Notes: generated by a model not told the origin, from the letters alone. A stretch of 28,190 bases of DNA from JBCDBL01 sp039183635 (GCA_039183635.1 JBCDBL010000045.1:1-28190), one strand, 5' to 3'. Shown: positions 17,541 through 25,108, counted from the first letter of the stretch. Numbers and translations are program-made.

Positions 17541-18710
17541 ATGACAGATTTAACGAAACCGGCGCGCCGCCCGGCGTCGCCTCATTTTTCATCCGGCCCC
17601 TGCGCGAAGCGGCCCGGATGGTCTTCTCAAAATTTGAGCTCCGCGCCCCTCGGCCGCTCCCACCGCTCCTCCGTGGGCAAAGCGCGCTTGGGCGAGGCGA
17701 TCGACCGTACAAGAGACATCTTGCGCGTTCCTGCGGATTATCGGATCGGCATTGTGCCGGCGTCTGATACCGGCGCGGTGGAGATGGCCATGTGGTCGAT
17801 GCTGGGCGTGCGGCCGGCGGATATTTTCTTCTGGGAAAGCTTCGGCAAAGACTGGGCGACCGACACGACCCAGCAGTTAAAGTTGGACGATGCGCGCCTG
17901 ATCGAGGCCGACTACGGCGCGTTGCCGGATTTGTCCGCTTACGATGCCGCCCGGGACGCCGTGTTCACCTGGAACGGCACGACGTCCGGGGTGCGGGTTC
18001 CGAACGCGGACTGGATCGTTGCGGATCGCGAGGGCGTCGTCATCTGCGACGCCACCTCCGCGGCCTTCGCCCAGGATCTTGACTGGCCGAAACTCGATGT
18101 CGTGACCTTCTCCTGGCAGAAATGCCTCGGCGGAGAAGCCGCCCACGGCGTTTTGATCCTGAGCCCGCGGGCGGTGGAGCGCCTTGAAACGTTTGTTCCC
18201 CCACGACCTTTGCCGAAATTGTTCCGCATGACCAAGGGCGGCAAGCTGAACGAAGCGATTTTCGAAGGCGCGACCATAAACACGCCGTCTATGCTCTGTG
18301 TTGAGGATTATCTCGACGCTCTGTCATGGGCGGCTTCTGTCGGCGGATTGGACGGGTTGATGCGCCGGGCTGACGATAATCTCGCCGTTCTGGCCGATTG
18401 GACCGGGCGCACGGACTGGGTCGATTTTCTGGCGGAAGACCCCGCAACGCGGTCGAACACGTCCGTATGCCTCAAGATCGTCGACCCGCGTATCGCGCAG
18501 AGGCCCGACGACGCGCAAACGGCGTTTGTTAAAACCATGACAAAAATGTTGGAGCGCGAAGACGTCGCCTACGACATCGCCGGCTATCGCGCCGCCCCGC
18601 CGGGATTGCGGATTTGGTGCGGCCCGACGGTGGAGACGGACGATGTCGACGCCCTGACGCCGTGGCTCGACTGGGCCTTCGAGGCCGCTCTTGCCGACGG
18701 GTCATCCTAA
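17541..18710 (+). CDS. serC: Phosphoserine aminotransferase
   Basis: SerC transfers the amino group from glutamate to 3-phosphohydroxypyruvate, the second step of serine synthesis; it is PLP-dependent. The 389-residue protein begins with ASPHFSSGPCAKRPGW and contains APLGRSHRSSVGKARL and PASDTGAVEMAMWSMLG. The PLP lysine is Lys194 in FSWQKCLGGEAAHG, and the C-terminus has YRAAPPGLRIWCGPTVE. This is the alphaproteobacterial/archaeal-type SerC rather than the shorter E. coli type. AGAGG precedes the ATG. serA follows after 187 bases. Confidence 0.96.
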   Translation: MTDLTKPARRPASPHFSSGPCAKRPGWSSQNLSSAPLGRSHRSSVGKARLGEAIDRTRDILRVPADYRIGIVPASDTGAVEMAMWSMLGVRPADIFFWESFGKDWATDTTQQLKLDDARLIEADYGALPDLSAYDAARDAVFTWNGTTSGVRVPNADWIVADREGVVICDATSAAFAQDLDWPKLDVVTFSWQKCLGGEAAHGVLILSPRAVERLETFVPPRPLPKLFRMTKGGKLNEAIFEGATINTPSMLCVEDYLDALSWAASVGGLDGLMRRADDNLAVLADWTGRTDWVDFLAEDPATRSNTSVCLKIVDPRIAQRPDDAQTAFVKTMTKMLEREDVAYDIAGYRAAPPGLRIWCGPTVETDDVDALTPWLDWAFEAALADGSS

Positions 18711-18772
18711 CGCATCGCCGCCTTTCATTCTGCGTCCTTAAAATGCAAAGCAGACGGACCGGTAAAATAAGG

Positions 18773-18883
18773 ATGATGGGCGAACAAAACCGCAAAAGAC
18801 GTCAACAGAAGAGTTTGGAAGTGGGTGCTCACTCATATCGGGCGTGTTTTTCGAGTTTTAACGCGTCTTGCGCCACATCATAA
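18773..18883 (+). CDS. Possible small serine-rich ORF between serC and serA
   Basis: A 36-codon frame starts with two ATGs after ATAAGG and ends with a TAA one base before the AAAGGA ribosome site of serA. Its last 23 residues contain six serines and two cysteines, and the first half is basic and Gln-rich. It matches nothing I recognise. It could be a translationally coupled or regulatory leader, or chance. The ribosome-site spacing for the first ATG is too short. Confidence 0.2.
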   Translation: MMGEQNRKRRQQKSLEVGAHSYRACFSSFNASCATS

Positions 18884-18897
18884 AAGGAACCCTGCAC

Positions 18898-20478
18898 ATG
18901 CCGAAAGTTCTGATTTCCGACAAGCTGAGCCCGACCGCCGTTCAAATTTTTAAAGATCGCGGTTTGGAGGTCGATTATCAACCGGACCTTGGTCCTGACA
19001 AAGACAAGCTGGCCGATATGATCGGCCAATATGACGGCCTTGCGGTGCGGTCCGCCACCAAGGCCACGGAAAAAATCATCGCTGCGGCGGACAATTTGAA
19101 GGTGATCGGCCGGGCCGGGATCGGCGTCGACAATATCGACATCGCCGCGGCCACCGCCAAAGGCGTCGTCGTCATGAACACGCCCTACGGCAACGCGATC
19201 ACCACCGCCGAGCATGCCGTCGCCATGATGTTTTCCCTCGCCCGGCGCATTCCGCAGGCGAACGAATCCACCCATGCCGGCAAGTGGGAGAAGTCGAAAT
19301 TCATGGGGGCGGAGCTGTTTTCCAAAAAGCTTGGCCTCATCGGGTGCGGCAATATCGGCTCCATCGTCGCCGACCGGGCGCTGGGCCTGAAAATGCATGT
19401 CCTCGCTTATGATCCCTTTTTAACAGCGGAGCGCGCGACGGAGCTTGGGGTGAAAAAGGCGGAGCTTGACGAGCTGCTGGCCGAGGCTGACATCATTACC
19501 CTGCATACGCCGTTGACGGATCAGACCCGTAATATTTTGTCCAGGGAGAACATCGCCAAGACGAAGGCCGGCGTGCGCATCGTCAATTGCGCCCGGGGCG
19601 GCCTTGTTGACGAGGATGCGCTGAAAGAGGCGATCGACGCCGGCCATGTGGCCGGGGCGGCGCTCGACGTGTTCGCCGAGGAGCCGGCGAAGGCGCACCC
19701 ATTGTTCGGCTATGACAACGTGGTGCTGACCCCGCATCTGGGGGCGTCCACCAGGGAGGCCCAGGAGAACGTCGCCATTCAGGTGGCCGAGCAAATGTCG
19801 GATTATCTGTTGAACGGCGCCGTCACGAACGCCCTCAACATGCCCTCGATCACGGCCGAAGAGGCGCCGCGTCTGACGCCGTTCATCACGCTTGCTGAAA
19901 AGCTCGGCCTGTTCGCCGGGCAACTGACGGAGACCGGCGTCGAGGAGCTTGAGATTACTTACGCCGGCGCCGTCAGTGGTCTGAACACAAGGCCGCTCAC
20001 CGCCGCGGCCGTCGCCGGGCTTTTGAAACCGATGCTCCAGGGGGTGAACGTCGTCTCGGCGCCCGGCGTCGCCAAGGAGCGGGGCGTCAAAATCTCTGAG
20101 GTGTTCACTGACGACGGCGGTGATTTCGACAGCCTGATCACCCTTCGCGTTATCACGGAACGTCAGGACCGCGCCGTTTCGGGCGCCCTGTTCGCCGGCC
20201 ATCCGCGGATCACCAAGATTAAGGGCATCGATCTCGACTCTGATTTCTCGGCGCACATGCTGTACGTCACCAACGAAGACAAGCCGGGCTTTATCGGCGC
20301 CCTCGGCGTCGCGCTTGGGGACGCCGGGCTCAACATCGCCACCTTCAACCTTGGCCGCGACAAGGCCGGCGGGGACGCCATCGCCCTTGTCGCCGTGGAC
20401 GAGCCTCTGTCGGAGGAGACGTTGGTTGCGGTTCAGGCGCTTGAGCATGTGAAACAGGCCAAACCGCTTGCGTTTTAG
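18898..20478 (+). CDS. serA: D-3-phosphoglycerate dehydrogenase
   Basis: SerA oxidises 3-phosphoglycerate to 3-phosphohydroxypyruvate with NAD, the first step of serine synthesis. The 526-residue protein is the long form. It has the substrate-binding domain (1-100 and about 285-320), and the NAD-binding domain with GCGNIG (149-154) and VNCARGGLVDEDAL. The catalytic His lies in LTPHLGAST. An intervening (ASB) domain (about 325-445) and a C-terminal ACT domain (about 455-526, starting LYVTNEDKPGFIGALG) follow; in relatives the ACT domain senses serine. The ATG at 18898 is preceded by AAAGGA; an upstream in-frame ATG at 18868 is less likely. Confidence 0.97.
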   Translation: MPKVLISDKLSPTAVQIFKDRGLEVDYQPDLGPDKDKLADMIGQYDGLAVRSATKATEKIIAAADNLKVIGRAGIGVDNIDIAAATAKGVVVMNTPYGNAITTAEHAVAMMFSLARRIPQANESTHAGKWEKSKFMGAELFSKKLGLIGCGNIGSIVADRALGLKMHVLAYDPFLTAERATELGVKKAELDELLAEADIITLHTPLTDQTRNILSRENIAKTKAGVRIVNCARGGLVDEDALKEAIDAGHVAGAALDVFAEEPAKAHPLFGYDNVVLTPHLGASTREAQENVAIQVAEQMSDYLLNGAVTNALNMPSITAEEAPRLTPFITLAEKLGLFAGQLTETGVEELEITYAGAVSGLNTRPLTAAAVAGLLKPMLQGVNVVSAPGVAKERGVKISEVFTDDGGDFDSLITLRVITERQDRAVSGALFAGHPRITKIKGIDLDSDFSAHMLYVTNEDKPGFIGALGVALGDAGLNIATFNLGRDKAGGDAIALVAVDEPLSEETLVAVQALEHVKQAKPLAF

Positions 20479-20507
20479 AACGTGTTGCGGATTACGATGG
20501 ACACATC

Positions 20508-20654
20508 CTTCCCTCCCCGCTTTGGCGGGGGAGGTGTCGGCGCGCCGACGGAGGGGGCTTGCAGCGTTCCAATAAGCTTATGATTTATGAAGGGTTGGAA
20601 GCATTCGCCCCACTTCGACCCCGCGGGCTGCTTCCCCCGCTGTGCGGGGGGAAG
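20508..20654. repeat. Cluster of palindromic intergenic repeats downstream of serA
   Basis: Three inverted repeats are packed here. First, a CCTCCCCGC/GCGGGGGAGG pair around 20512-20534. Second, the perfect 14-bp palindrome GTCGGCGCGCCGAC (20536-20549), followed by GGAGGGGGC. Third, CTTCCCCCGC (20631-20640) with GCGGGGGGAAG (20644-20654). Between them is lower-complexity linker. The layout resembles compound REP/BIME-like intergenic elements of alphaproteobacteria. It may also end the serA transcript. No coding frame is convincing. Confidence 0.65.
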
Positions 20655-20667
20655 AAGGAACACCACA

Positions 20668-20695
20668 TTGACAGCTCATGCAACGCTGATATGGC
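20668..20695 (+). promoter_or_regulatory. Candidate promoter of the metal-handling gene cluster
   Basis: TTGACA (20668-20673), a perfect -35 hexamer, is followed after 16 bases by TATGGC (20690-20695). It lies about 80 bases before the first gene of the cluster and just after the palindromic repeats. The -10 match is modest, so this is tentative. Confidence 0.4.
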
Positions 20696-20773
20696 GCGAC
20701 TTTTATTGCTGTGTTTCTGGGGTTAGGGGCGTCCCCTTGACCTGAAGGCGGCGGGCGCGCAAAATCCCTTTTC

Positions 20774-21157
20774 ATGCTTGGCGTCCGGCATATGATCCTC
20801 GCCCTTGCGGCGCTTTTCGCTCTGTCTTCGACGGCGGATGCGGCGACGCTGCATTGCCTCGCGAGCGCTGCGGCGCCCGCCGCGGCGATGGACGCCATGG
20901 CGGCCGATCACTGCGACGAGATGGCGGCCCATGGCGGTGATATGGGCGGTGATATGGGCGGCGCGACGCCCGATCAACAGGACGATCCCATGAGTACGGA
21001 CGGTTTGTGCTGTTGTCCTGCTTTGGCAAGCGTTTTCCTCGCCTTTTCTCCCTCGCAGGTCCGTGCGCTGCCGCGCATGGGCCCTCGCGTCCGTTTTCCG
21101 GATGACCAGGCGCTTGGCGCCCTTTCGGCCTTGGAGCCTCCCCCTCCGCGCATCTGA
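20774..21157 (+). CDS. Secreted Cys/Met/His-rich small protein, probable metal binder
   Basis: The 127-residue protein has a signal peptide (MILALAALFALSSTADA, cleavage near ADA-A). A segment dense in metal ligands follows: AAMDAMAADHCDEMAAHGGDMGGDMGG (about 38-64), then LCCCPALA (about 77-84). The C-terminus ends in the Pro-rich LEPPPPRI. Met-x-x-Met, His and a Cys triplet suggest copper or another soft metal. The overall look recalls small DUF2946/CopL-like proteins near copper genes, but I cannot assign a family firmly. Starts at 20774 or 20792 are both possible and neither has a good ribosome site. It opens a four-gene co-directional cluster. Confidence 0.6.
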   Translation: MLGVRHMILALAALFALSSTADAATLHCLASAAAPAAAMDAMAADHCDEMAAHGGDMGGDMGGATPDQQDDPMSTDGLCCCPALASVFLAFSPSQVRALPRMGPRVRFPDDQALGALSALEPPPPRI

Positions 21158-21206
21158 TCCTTGAACGTTACGTATCGGGATCACATTCGCGGAAAGGATT
21201 TTTTCA

Positions 21207-21854
21207 TTGAAAAACCCGTTTCTCGCCGCCATAGGCGCGGCGGGGCTGTCGTTGGCGTGCGGTATTGCGCCCGGCGAGGCCCGGCCCGTGTCCTATCCCG
21301 GCGGCGTCACCGTCATGCAGCGGAACACAGGAGATTTCTCCTCCCTGCATGTCCATTATTCACCGACCTTCCGGTCCTCCGTGGGGCTCTACGCCGAACG
21401 GAACTGGGACGAGGACGTCCAGTTTGCGGGGCTCCAGGCAAATCGCCTCCTCAAACGCTGGAACGCGCCAAAGTCCCAGGGCAATCTTTATCTGAAACTC
21501 GGCGCCGGCGCGGCGGACCCCTTCGGCGAGGACGGCGCCCGGCGCGCCGGCTTTGTCGAGATCGCCGCCGATTGGGAGACCCGGCGCTGGTTCACCTCCT
21601 ACGAGGTGCGGGCCTCTGATTTCGGCGGCGATGCTTCCGTTCGTCAGTGGGCCCGTATCGGCGTTGCGCCCTATGTGGGCGAGTACGGCGATCTTCACAC
21701 CTGGGCGATGGTTCAATTGCAGCACGCCCCCGAAGCGGGGGAGCCGGTGACGGCGACCCCGCTTTTGCGTTTCTTCTACGGCGTACAACTGATGGAAGTC
21801 GGTTATACGCCGCAAACAGAAGAATTTCTCTTTAACTACGTCATTCGATTTTAA
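21207..21854 (+). CDS. Uncharacterised exported protein, predicted outer-membrane barrel
   Basis: The 215-residue protein starts at a TTG preceded by AAAGGA at good spacing; no ATG fits before residue 37. A signal peptide (FLAAIGAAGLSLACGIAPGEA) is followed by short alternating polar/aromatic strands with Gly turns (SSLHVHYSPTFRSSVGLYAERN, NLYLKLGAGAADP, FVEIAADWETRRWFTSYEVRA, TPLLRFFYGVQLMEVGYT). The terminal sequence EFLFNYVIRF ends in Phe, as in outer-membrane beta-barrels. I do not recognise a named family. Its place between metal-binding exported proteins suggests a role in passage of metal, or of its ligand, across the outer membrane. This is inference. Confidence 0.65.
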   Translation: MKNPFLAAIGAAGLSLACGIAPGEARPVSYPGGVTVMQRNTGDFSSLHVHYSPTFRSSVGLYAERNWDEDVQFAGLQANRLLKRWNAPKSQGNLYLKLGAGAADPFGEDGARRAGFVEIAADWETRRWFTSYEVRASDFGGDASVRQWARIGVAPYVGEYGDLHTWAMVQLQHAPEAGEPVTATPLLRFFYGVQLMEVGYTPQTEEFLFNYVIRF

Positions 21855-21870
21855 AATGAGGAACAGATTC

Positions 21871-22335
21871 ATGAAACGTTTTGTAATGCTTGCAGCCCTT
21901 AGCGGCGCGCTCGTGTTCGCCAACACTGCTTTTGCTGATGCGGCGCAATCGGCCGATGGCGCTGAGGCGCATGACCATGACAACCACAAACACGATGACC
22001 ACAAACATGGTGATCATAAGCACGATGATCATAAGCATGACGCGTCTCCCGAGGCGGAAGGCGACGCCGGAAGCAAGACCTCATCGATGGAGGCTGCGAA
22101 AGGAGAGGTCGTGACTGCGAACGTCAACGGGCTCGTGTGCGATTTTTGCGCCCAGGCCGTTAAAAAGGTTTTTGGCAAACAGGCGGCCGTTGATGCGGTG
22201 GATGTCGATCTATCCGTCGGCGTTATTCGTGTGGCGATGAAGCCAGGCCAAACGCTGGACGATGAAGTTATTGGCAAGCTCATCCGAGATTCGGGATATT
22301 CGCTGGTGTCGATCGAACGGACGCCGGCGACATGA
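21871..22335 (+). CDS. Periplasmic HMA-domain (MerP-like) protein with His-rich linker
   Basis: The 154-residue protein has a signal peptide (MKRFVMLAALSGALVFANTAFA-D). A histidine-rich linker (34-57) of five-residue DHKHD-type repeats carries ten His. A heavy-metal-associated domain (about 79-150) has the CxxC pair Cys90 and Cys93 in NGLVCDFCAQAV. HMA domains carry Cu(I), Hg(II) or similar soft metals. The start at 21871 is preferred over 21856 because GAGGAAC lies 8 bases before it. The stop overlaps the next gene (ATGA), indicating tight coupling to the membrane protein. The His tract suggests metal storage or a second, harder metal such as zinc or nickel. Confidence 0.85.
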   Translation: MKRFVMLAALSGALVFANTAFADAAQSADGAEAHDHDNHKHDDHKHGDHKHDDHKHDASPEAEGDAGSKTSSMEAAKGEVVTANVNGLVCDFCAQAVKKVFGKQAAVDAVDVDLSVGVIRVAMKPGQTLDDEVIGKLIRDSGYSLVSIERTPAT

Positions 22336-22727
22336 CCGGCGTTGCAGACGATCCGAAATCGCCCAGCGTTTTGCCTGCGACATTGTCGTTGTTTGTATCC
22401 GCATCGACGCTGATTTGTTGCGCGTTGCCGGCGCTCTTGGTCAGTCTTGGTCTTGGCGCCGTCATGGCGGGGCTTATCGAAGCTGCGCCTCAAATCACGT
22501 GGATGGGCAAACACAAGGCTCTTGTCTTCGCCGGCGCCGGCGCGATGCTGGCGGCGTCTGGCGCTTGGCAATGGCGCGCCCGTAATGCGCCGTGTCCTGC
22601 TGACCCGGCCAAGGCCCGCGCTTGCGCGCAGCTACGGGTCTGGAGTTGGCGAATTTGGGGCTTCAGCGTTGTATTGTTCGTTATCGGCGGGTTTTTCGCG
22701 TTTTTCGCCGCCGCCTTAATCGCCTAA
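22332..22727 (+). CDS. MerT-like inner-membrane metal transport protein
   Basis: The 131-residue protein has three predicted membrane helices (about 15-45, 62-82 and 105-130). A vicinal Cys29-Cys30 pair lies in the first (TLICCALPALLV), and Cys88 and Cys98 lie in the loop between the second and third. MerT, the mercuric-ion importer, has the same plan: a CC pair in helix 1, a Cys pair in the helix 2-3 loop, and three helices. The gene is translationally coupled to a MerP-like HMA protein. Mercury is only one option, because no merA or merR is present; copper or another thiophilic metal is equally possible. Confidence 0.7.
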   Translation: MTGVADDPKSPSVLPATLSLFVSASTLICCALPALLVSLGLGAVMAGLIEAAPQITWMGKHKALVFAGAGAMLAASGAWQWRARNAPCPADPAKARACAQLRVWSWRIWGFSVVLFVIGGFFAFFAAALIA

Positions 22728-22733
22728 CCTTAT

Positions 22734-22761
22734 CGCCGGATCGTTTTCCAACGGTCCGGCG
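22734..22761. terminator. Hairpin between convergent merT-like gene and hpt
   Basis: CGCCGGATCGT (22734-22744) pairs with ACGGTCCGGCG (22751-22761), 11 base pairs with one G-T, around a six-base loop. It sits exactly in the 35-base gap between convergent genes, so it probably ends both transcripts, although neither strand has a long T-run. Confidence 0.55.
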
Positions 22762-22762
22762 G

Positions 22763-23278
22763 TTATTCGGCGGTTCCGATATACGGAAATCCTCGCCATT
22801 GACCTTTATCGTCCATGCCGTAGCCCACAAGAAATGCGTCGGCCGGCGCTTCGAAACCGATAAAATCCGCATTGATATCATCGGCTCGTCCGGTTTTTTT
22901 ATCCACCAGCACACAGACTTTCACGTCCGCCACGCGCCGCTCCAGCAATAAACGCCTTGCGAAGAACAGGCTGCCGCCGGTGTCAAGAACGTCGTCGATA
23001 AGAAGCACGGTGCGATCTTTAACGTCCACCGTGAGATCCTTCAGCAGCTTGACGACGCCGGTGGACGCGCGCGCGCCGCCATAGCTCGATAAATGCATAA
23101 AGTCGATTTCGTAGGTGGCGTTCTTTCGAGCCAGTCCGCGCGCGAGATCGGCGGCGAAGACGAAGGCGCCGGTAAGGATGGGCGCGAGCAAAGCGTCCTT
23201 CGGCAAAGCGGCCACGATCTCTTCAGCCATCGCGTCAATGCGCGCAGCGATCTCTTCTTCCGTAAACAACGTTTTCAT
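22763..23278 (-). CDS. hpt: Hypoxanthine phosphoribosyltransferase
   Basis: Hpt salvages hypoxanthine and guanine to IMP and GMP using PRPP. The 171-residue type I phosphoribosyltransferase has the PRPP-binding motif VLLIDDVLDTGGSL (91-104), the N-terminal APILTGAFVFAADLAR segment, the flexible-loop region HLSSYGGARASTG, and the purine-contacting VDKKTGR and FLVGYGMD segments. It stands alone between the metal cluster and the repeat array. A good promoter lies upstream on the same strand. Confidence 0.96.
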   Translation of the reverse strand: MKTLFTEEEIAARIDAMAEEIVAALPKDALLAPILTGAFVFAADLARGLARKNATYEIDFMHLSSYGGARASTGVVKLLKDLTVDVKDRTVLLIDDVLDTGGSLFFARRLLLERRVADVKVCVLVDKKTGRADDINADFIGFEAPADAFLVGYGMDDKGQWRGFPYIGTAE

Positions 23279-23330
23279 GGCGGTAGTTTTCAGAGTTTCA
23301 CGTATCGTGTAAAGGCGTGCATTTATAAAA

Positions 23331-23358
23331 GTTATAAGGTGAAACCAGAAGTTGTCAG
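23331..23358 (-). promoter_or_regulatory. Candidate sigma-70 type promoter of hpt
   Basis: Read on the minus strand, CTGACA (23358-23353) is followed after 16 bases by TATAAC (23336-23331); each hexamer matches consensus at five of six positions. It lies about 55 bases upstream of the hpt start. GTTTCAC (23295-23301) and GTGAAAC (23339-23345) form flanking 7-bp inverted arms around the start region. Confidence 0.55.
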
Positions 23359-23374
23359 AGCCCGATGGATAAAA

Positions 23375-23529
23375 GCGTTTCCAGGCGAAGTGTTTGCGGT
23401 TCGCCGTCCGGGAACGCGTAAAACCAAGAAGCGTTTCCAGGCGAAGTGTATACGGTTCGCCGTCCGGGAACGCGTAAAACCAAGAAGCGTTTCCAGGCGA
23501 AGTGTATACGGTTCGCCGTCCGGAAACGG
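23375..23529. repeat. Tandem array of palindromic repeat A (three cores, 56-bp period)
   Basis: Three 43-base cores begin at 23375, 23431 and 23487. The first two are followed by the 13-base spacer GTAAAACCAAGAA, giving a 56-bp period. Each core folds as an outer stem GCGTTTCC/GGGAACGC and an inner stem GGCGAA/TTCGCC around the loop GTGTATACGG (GTGTTTGCGG in copy 1). Copy 3 ends GGAAACGG. The array fills the gap between hpt and the zinc-ribbon gene, which holds no other gene. Short frames through it only translate the repeat. Confidence 0.9.
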
Positions 23530-23582
23530 CAGATCAACAGAGATCGAAAATGTCGGTTTATTTCAATCGAAACGGCGATGCG

Positions 23583-24317
23583 TTAGGCGTCTGCATCGTC
23601 GCGCTTACGGACAAAACGGACCTGAAGGCCCCTTGTGTCGAGGCTTGCCGGGGCGCGGCCTGAGAACGCAGCGCTCTGGCCGGGCTCCAGGACATCCTCC
23701 TGGGCGGAAAAACGCCAGGCGGCGAGCTCGGCGCCGGCGGCGTCGGTGAGCCCGGCGCGCAACAGGGGCACGATCTGGGCTTCGCCGGTGACGTTGCGGA
23801 TCTGCCCGCGTACTTCGATCTCTGCGCCGTCGTCGGTTTTCACAAGGTCATGGGCGACTTTTTCAATGACGAGGCCCCGCACATTGACCTCGCGGCCGGC
23901 GAGGGCGTATGCGCTCGCCGTTTGCGGCCAGGCGGCGACGATCGGCGCTTTGTACGTGTCGAGCAAAAAGGCGAGGCCGGCGAGGCCGGCGGCGATGCCG
24001 GCCCAGGCGGCGGCCTTGGCCGGCGTCATTTTCGCCCGCATGCGGTCCTGGGCCCGGGCGCGAATTTCGTCGAGGGCCGCGGCGTCTGGCGCCGGCCGCT
24101 CAGGCGGCGTTTGCTTTGCAGGCGCTTTTTTCTCCGGCGGGGTGTCCGTCGCATCGGCTGCGGGCGTTTCGGGCTCCGGCGCCGGGGCGGCGTCCTCCGG
24201 CGGGGTTTGGTACCAGGAGTGGCCGCAATTGGCGCAGCGTACGGTGCGGCCCGAGGGTAAGAACCCTTTTGGGTCCGCCATGTATCGCGTCGAACAGGAT
24301 TCGCAGGTTAAGATCAT
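23583..24317 (-). CDS. MJ0042-type zinc-ribbon / DUF3426 membrane protein
   Basis: The 244-residue protein begins with a zinc ribbon (Cys5, Cys8, Cys28 and Cys31; MILTCESCSTRY and VRCANCGHSWYQTP) of the MJ0042 type. A Pro/Ala/Glu-rich linker (about 40-95) and one membrane helix (about 104-122) follow. The C-terminal DUF3426-like domain (about 135-240) contains VRGLVIEKVAHDLVKTDDGAEIEVRGQIRNVTGE. Such proteins are widespread in proteobacteria without a settled function. In alphaproteobacteria they often diverge from ftsE, as here with a 71-base gap, which hints at an envelope or division link. Confidence 0.88.
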   Translation of the reverse strand: MILTCESCSTRYMADPKGFLPSGRTVRCANCGHSWYQTPPEDAAPAPEPETPAADATDTPPEKKAPAKQTPPERPAPDAAALDEIRARAQDRMRAKMTPAKAAAWAGIAAGLAGLAFLLDTYKAPIVAAWPQTASAYALAGREVNVRGLVIEKVAHDLVKTDDGAEIEVRGQIRNVTGEAQIVPLLRAGLTDAAGAELAAWRFSAQEDVLEPGQSAAFSGRAPASLDTRGLQVRFVRKRDDADA

Positions 24318-24388
24318 GTCGTCCGTCGCGCAGGTTCGGCGAATCGTCCAAAAGTGCGTGATCCGCTCAACATGGGTTTAAGACCAAA

Positions 24389-25108
24389 GTGATCGTTCAG
24401 TTCAATCAGGTCGGGCTTCGCTACGACGATCAGCCCGAGACTCTGTCCGACGTCTCTATGACGGTGCGGGAAGGCGATTTTCGCTTTCTCACCGGCCCGT
24501 CCGGCGCGGGCAAAACGTCCCTGTTGCGCCTGATCTACCTCGCCCAGCGGCCGACCCGGGGCCTTATCACCCTGTTCGGCCGGGACGTGACGGCCGCGCC
24601 CCGGGGGGAGCTGCCGCCTTTGCGCCGGCGTGTCGGCGTCGTGTTTCAGGATTTCCGGCTTCTCGATCATCTCACCGCGTTTGAGAATGTGGCGCTGCCC
24701 TTAAAAATTGCGGGCGTTAACCCTAAGCGATACCGGGAAGACGTTATGGAACTGTTAACCTGGGTGGGGCTTGGGGACAGGATGGAGGCGAAACCTCCAA
24801 CTTTATCCGGCGGGGAGAAGCAGCGCGTCGCCATCGCCCGTGCGGTGGTCGCCAAACCCGATCTGATCATCGCCGACGAACCGACGGGCAACGTCGATCC
24901 TGAGATGGGCGCGCGGATCATGCGGCTGTTTTTGGAGCTGAACAAGCTCGGCGCGGCGGTGTTGATCGCCACCCATGATCATGGGCTTGTCCAGCGGTTC
25001 AAGAAGCCTCTCTTCCGCTTGCAGAGCGGGCGCCTCAGCGCCCATGTGCCCAAACCTCAGGAGCGCGCGCCGTTTTACCCCCGCGCAGCGGAAGGGGGGG
25101 CGGCGTGA
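24389..25108 (+). CDS. ftsE: FtsE, ATPase of the FtsEX division complex
   Basis: FtsE is the cytoplasmic ABC ATPase that, with FtsX, controls septal peptidoglycan hydrolases and divisome activity. The 239-residue protein has Walker A GPSGAGKT (36-43), a Q-loop at Gln87, the ABC signature LSGGEKQR (139-146) and Walker B DLIIADEP (158-165), with the H-loop THDH. It starts with GTG at 24389; no better in-frame start is available, and the ribosome site is weak. Its stop overlaps the ftsX start (GTGA), so the two are translationally coupled. Confidence 0.95.
   Translation: MIVQFNQVGLRYDDQPETLSDVSMTVREGDFRFLTGPSGAGKTSLLRLIYLAQRPTRGLITLFGRDVTAAPRGELPPLRRRVGVVFQDFRLLDHLTAFENVALPLKIAGVNPKRYREDVMELLTWVGLGDRMEAKPPTLSGGEKQRVAIARAVVAKPDLIIADEPTGNVDPEMGARIMRLFLELNKLGAAVLIATHDHGLVQRFKKPLFRLQSGRLSAHVPKPQERAPFYPRAAEGGAA

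Noticed and set aside
20737..20767. Possible MerR/CueR-type promoter (TTGACC with a 19-base spacer) before the metal cluster
   Set aside because: The expected inverted repeat in the spacer is absent and the -10 (AAATCC) is poor and too close to the start codon; the promoter at 20668 is better.
23375..23529. CRISPR array
   Set aside because: The units are near-identical throughout, including the 13-base spacers, and there are no cas genes; it is a tandem palindromic repeat.
23093..23749. 218-codon plus-strand open frame spanning hpt, the repeat array and the zinc-ribbon gene
   Set aside because: It is antisense to two recognised genes and translates the 56-bp repeat in between; its basic, low-complexity product is typical of a shadow frame.
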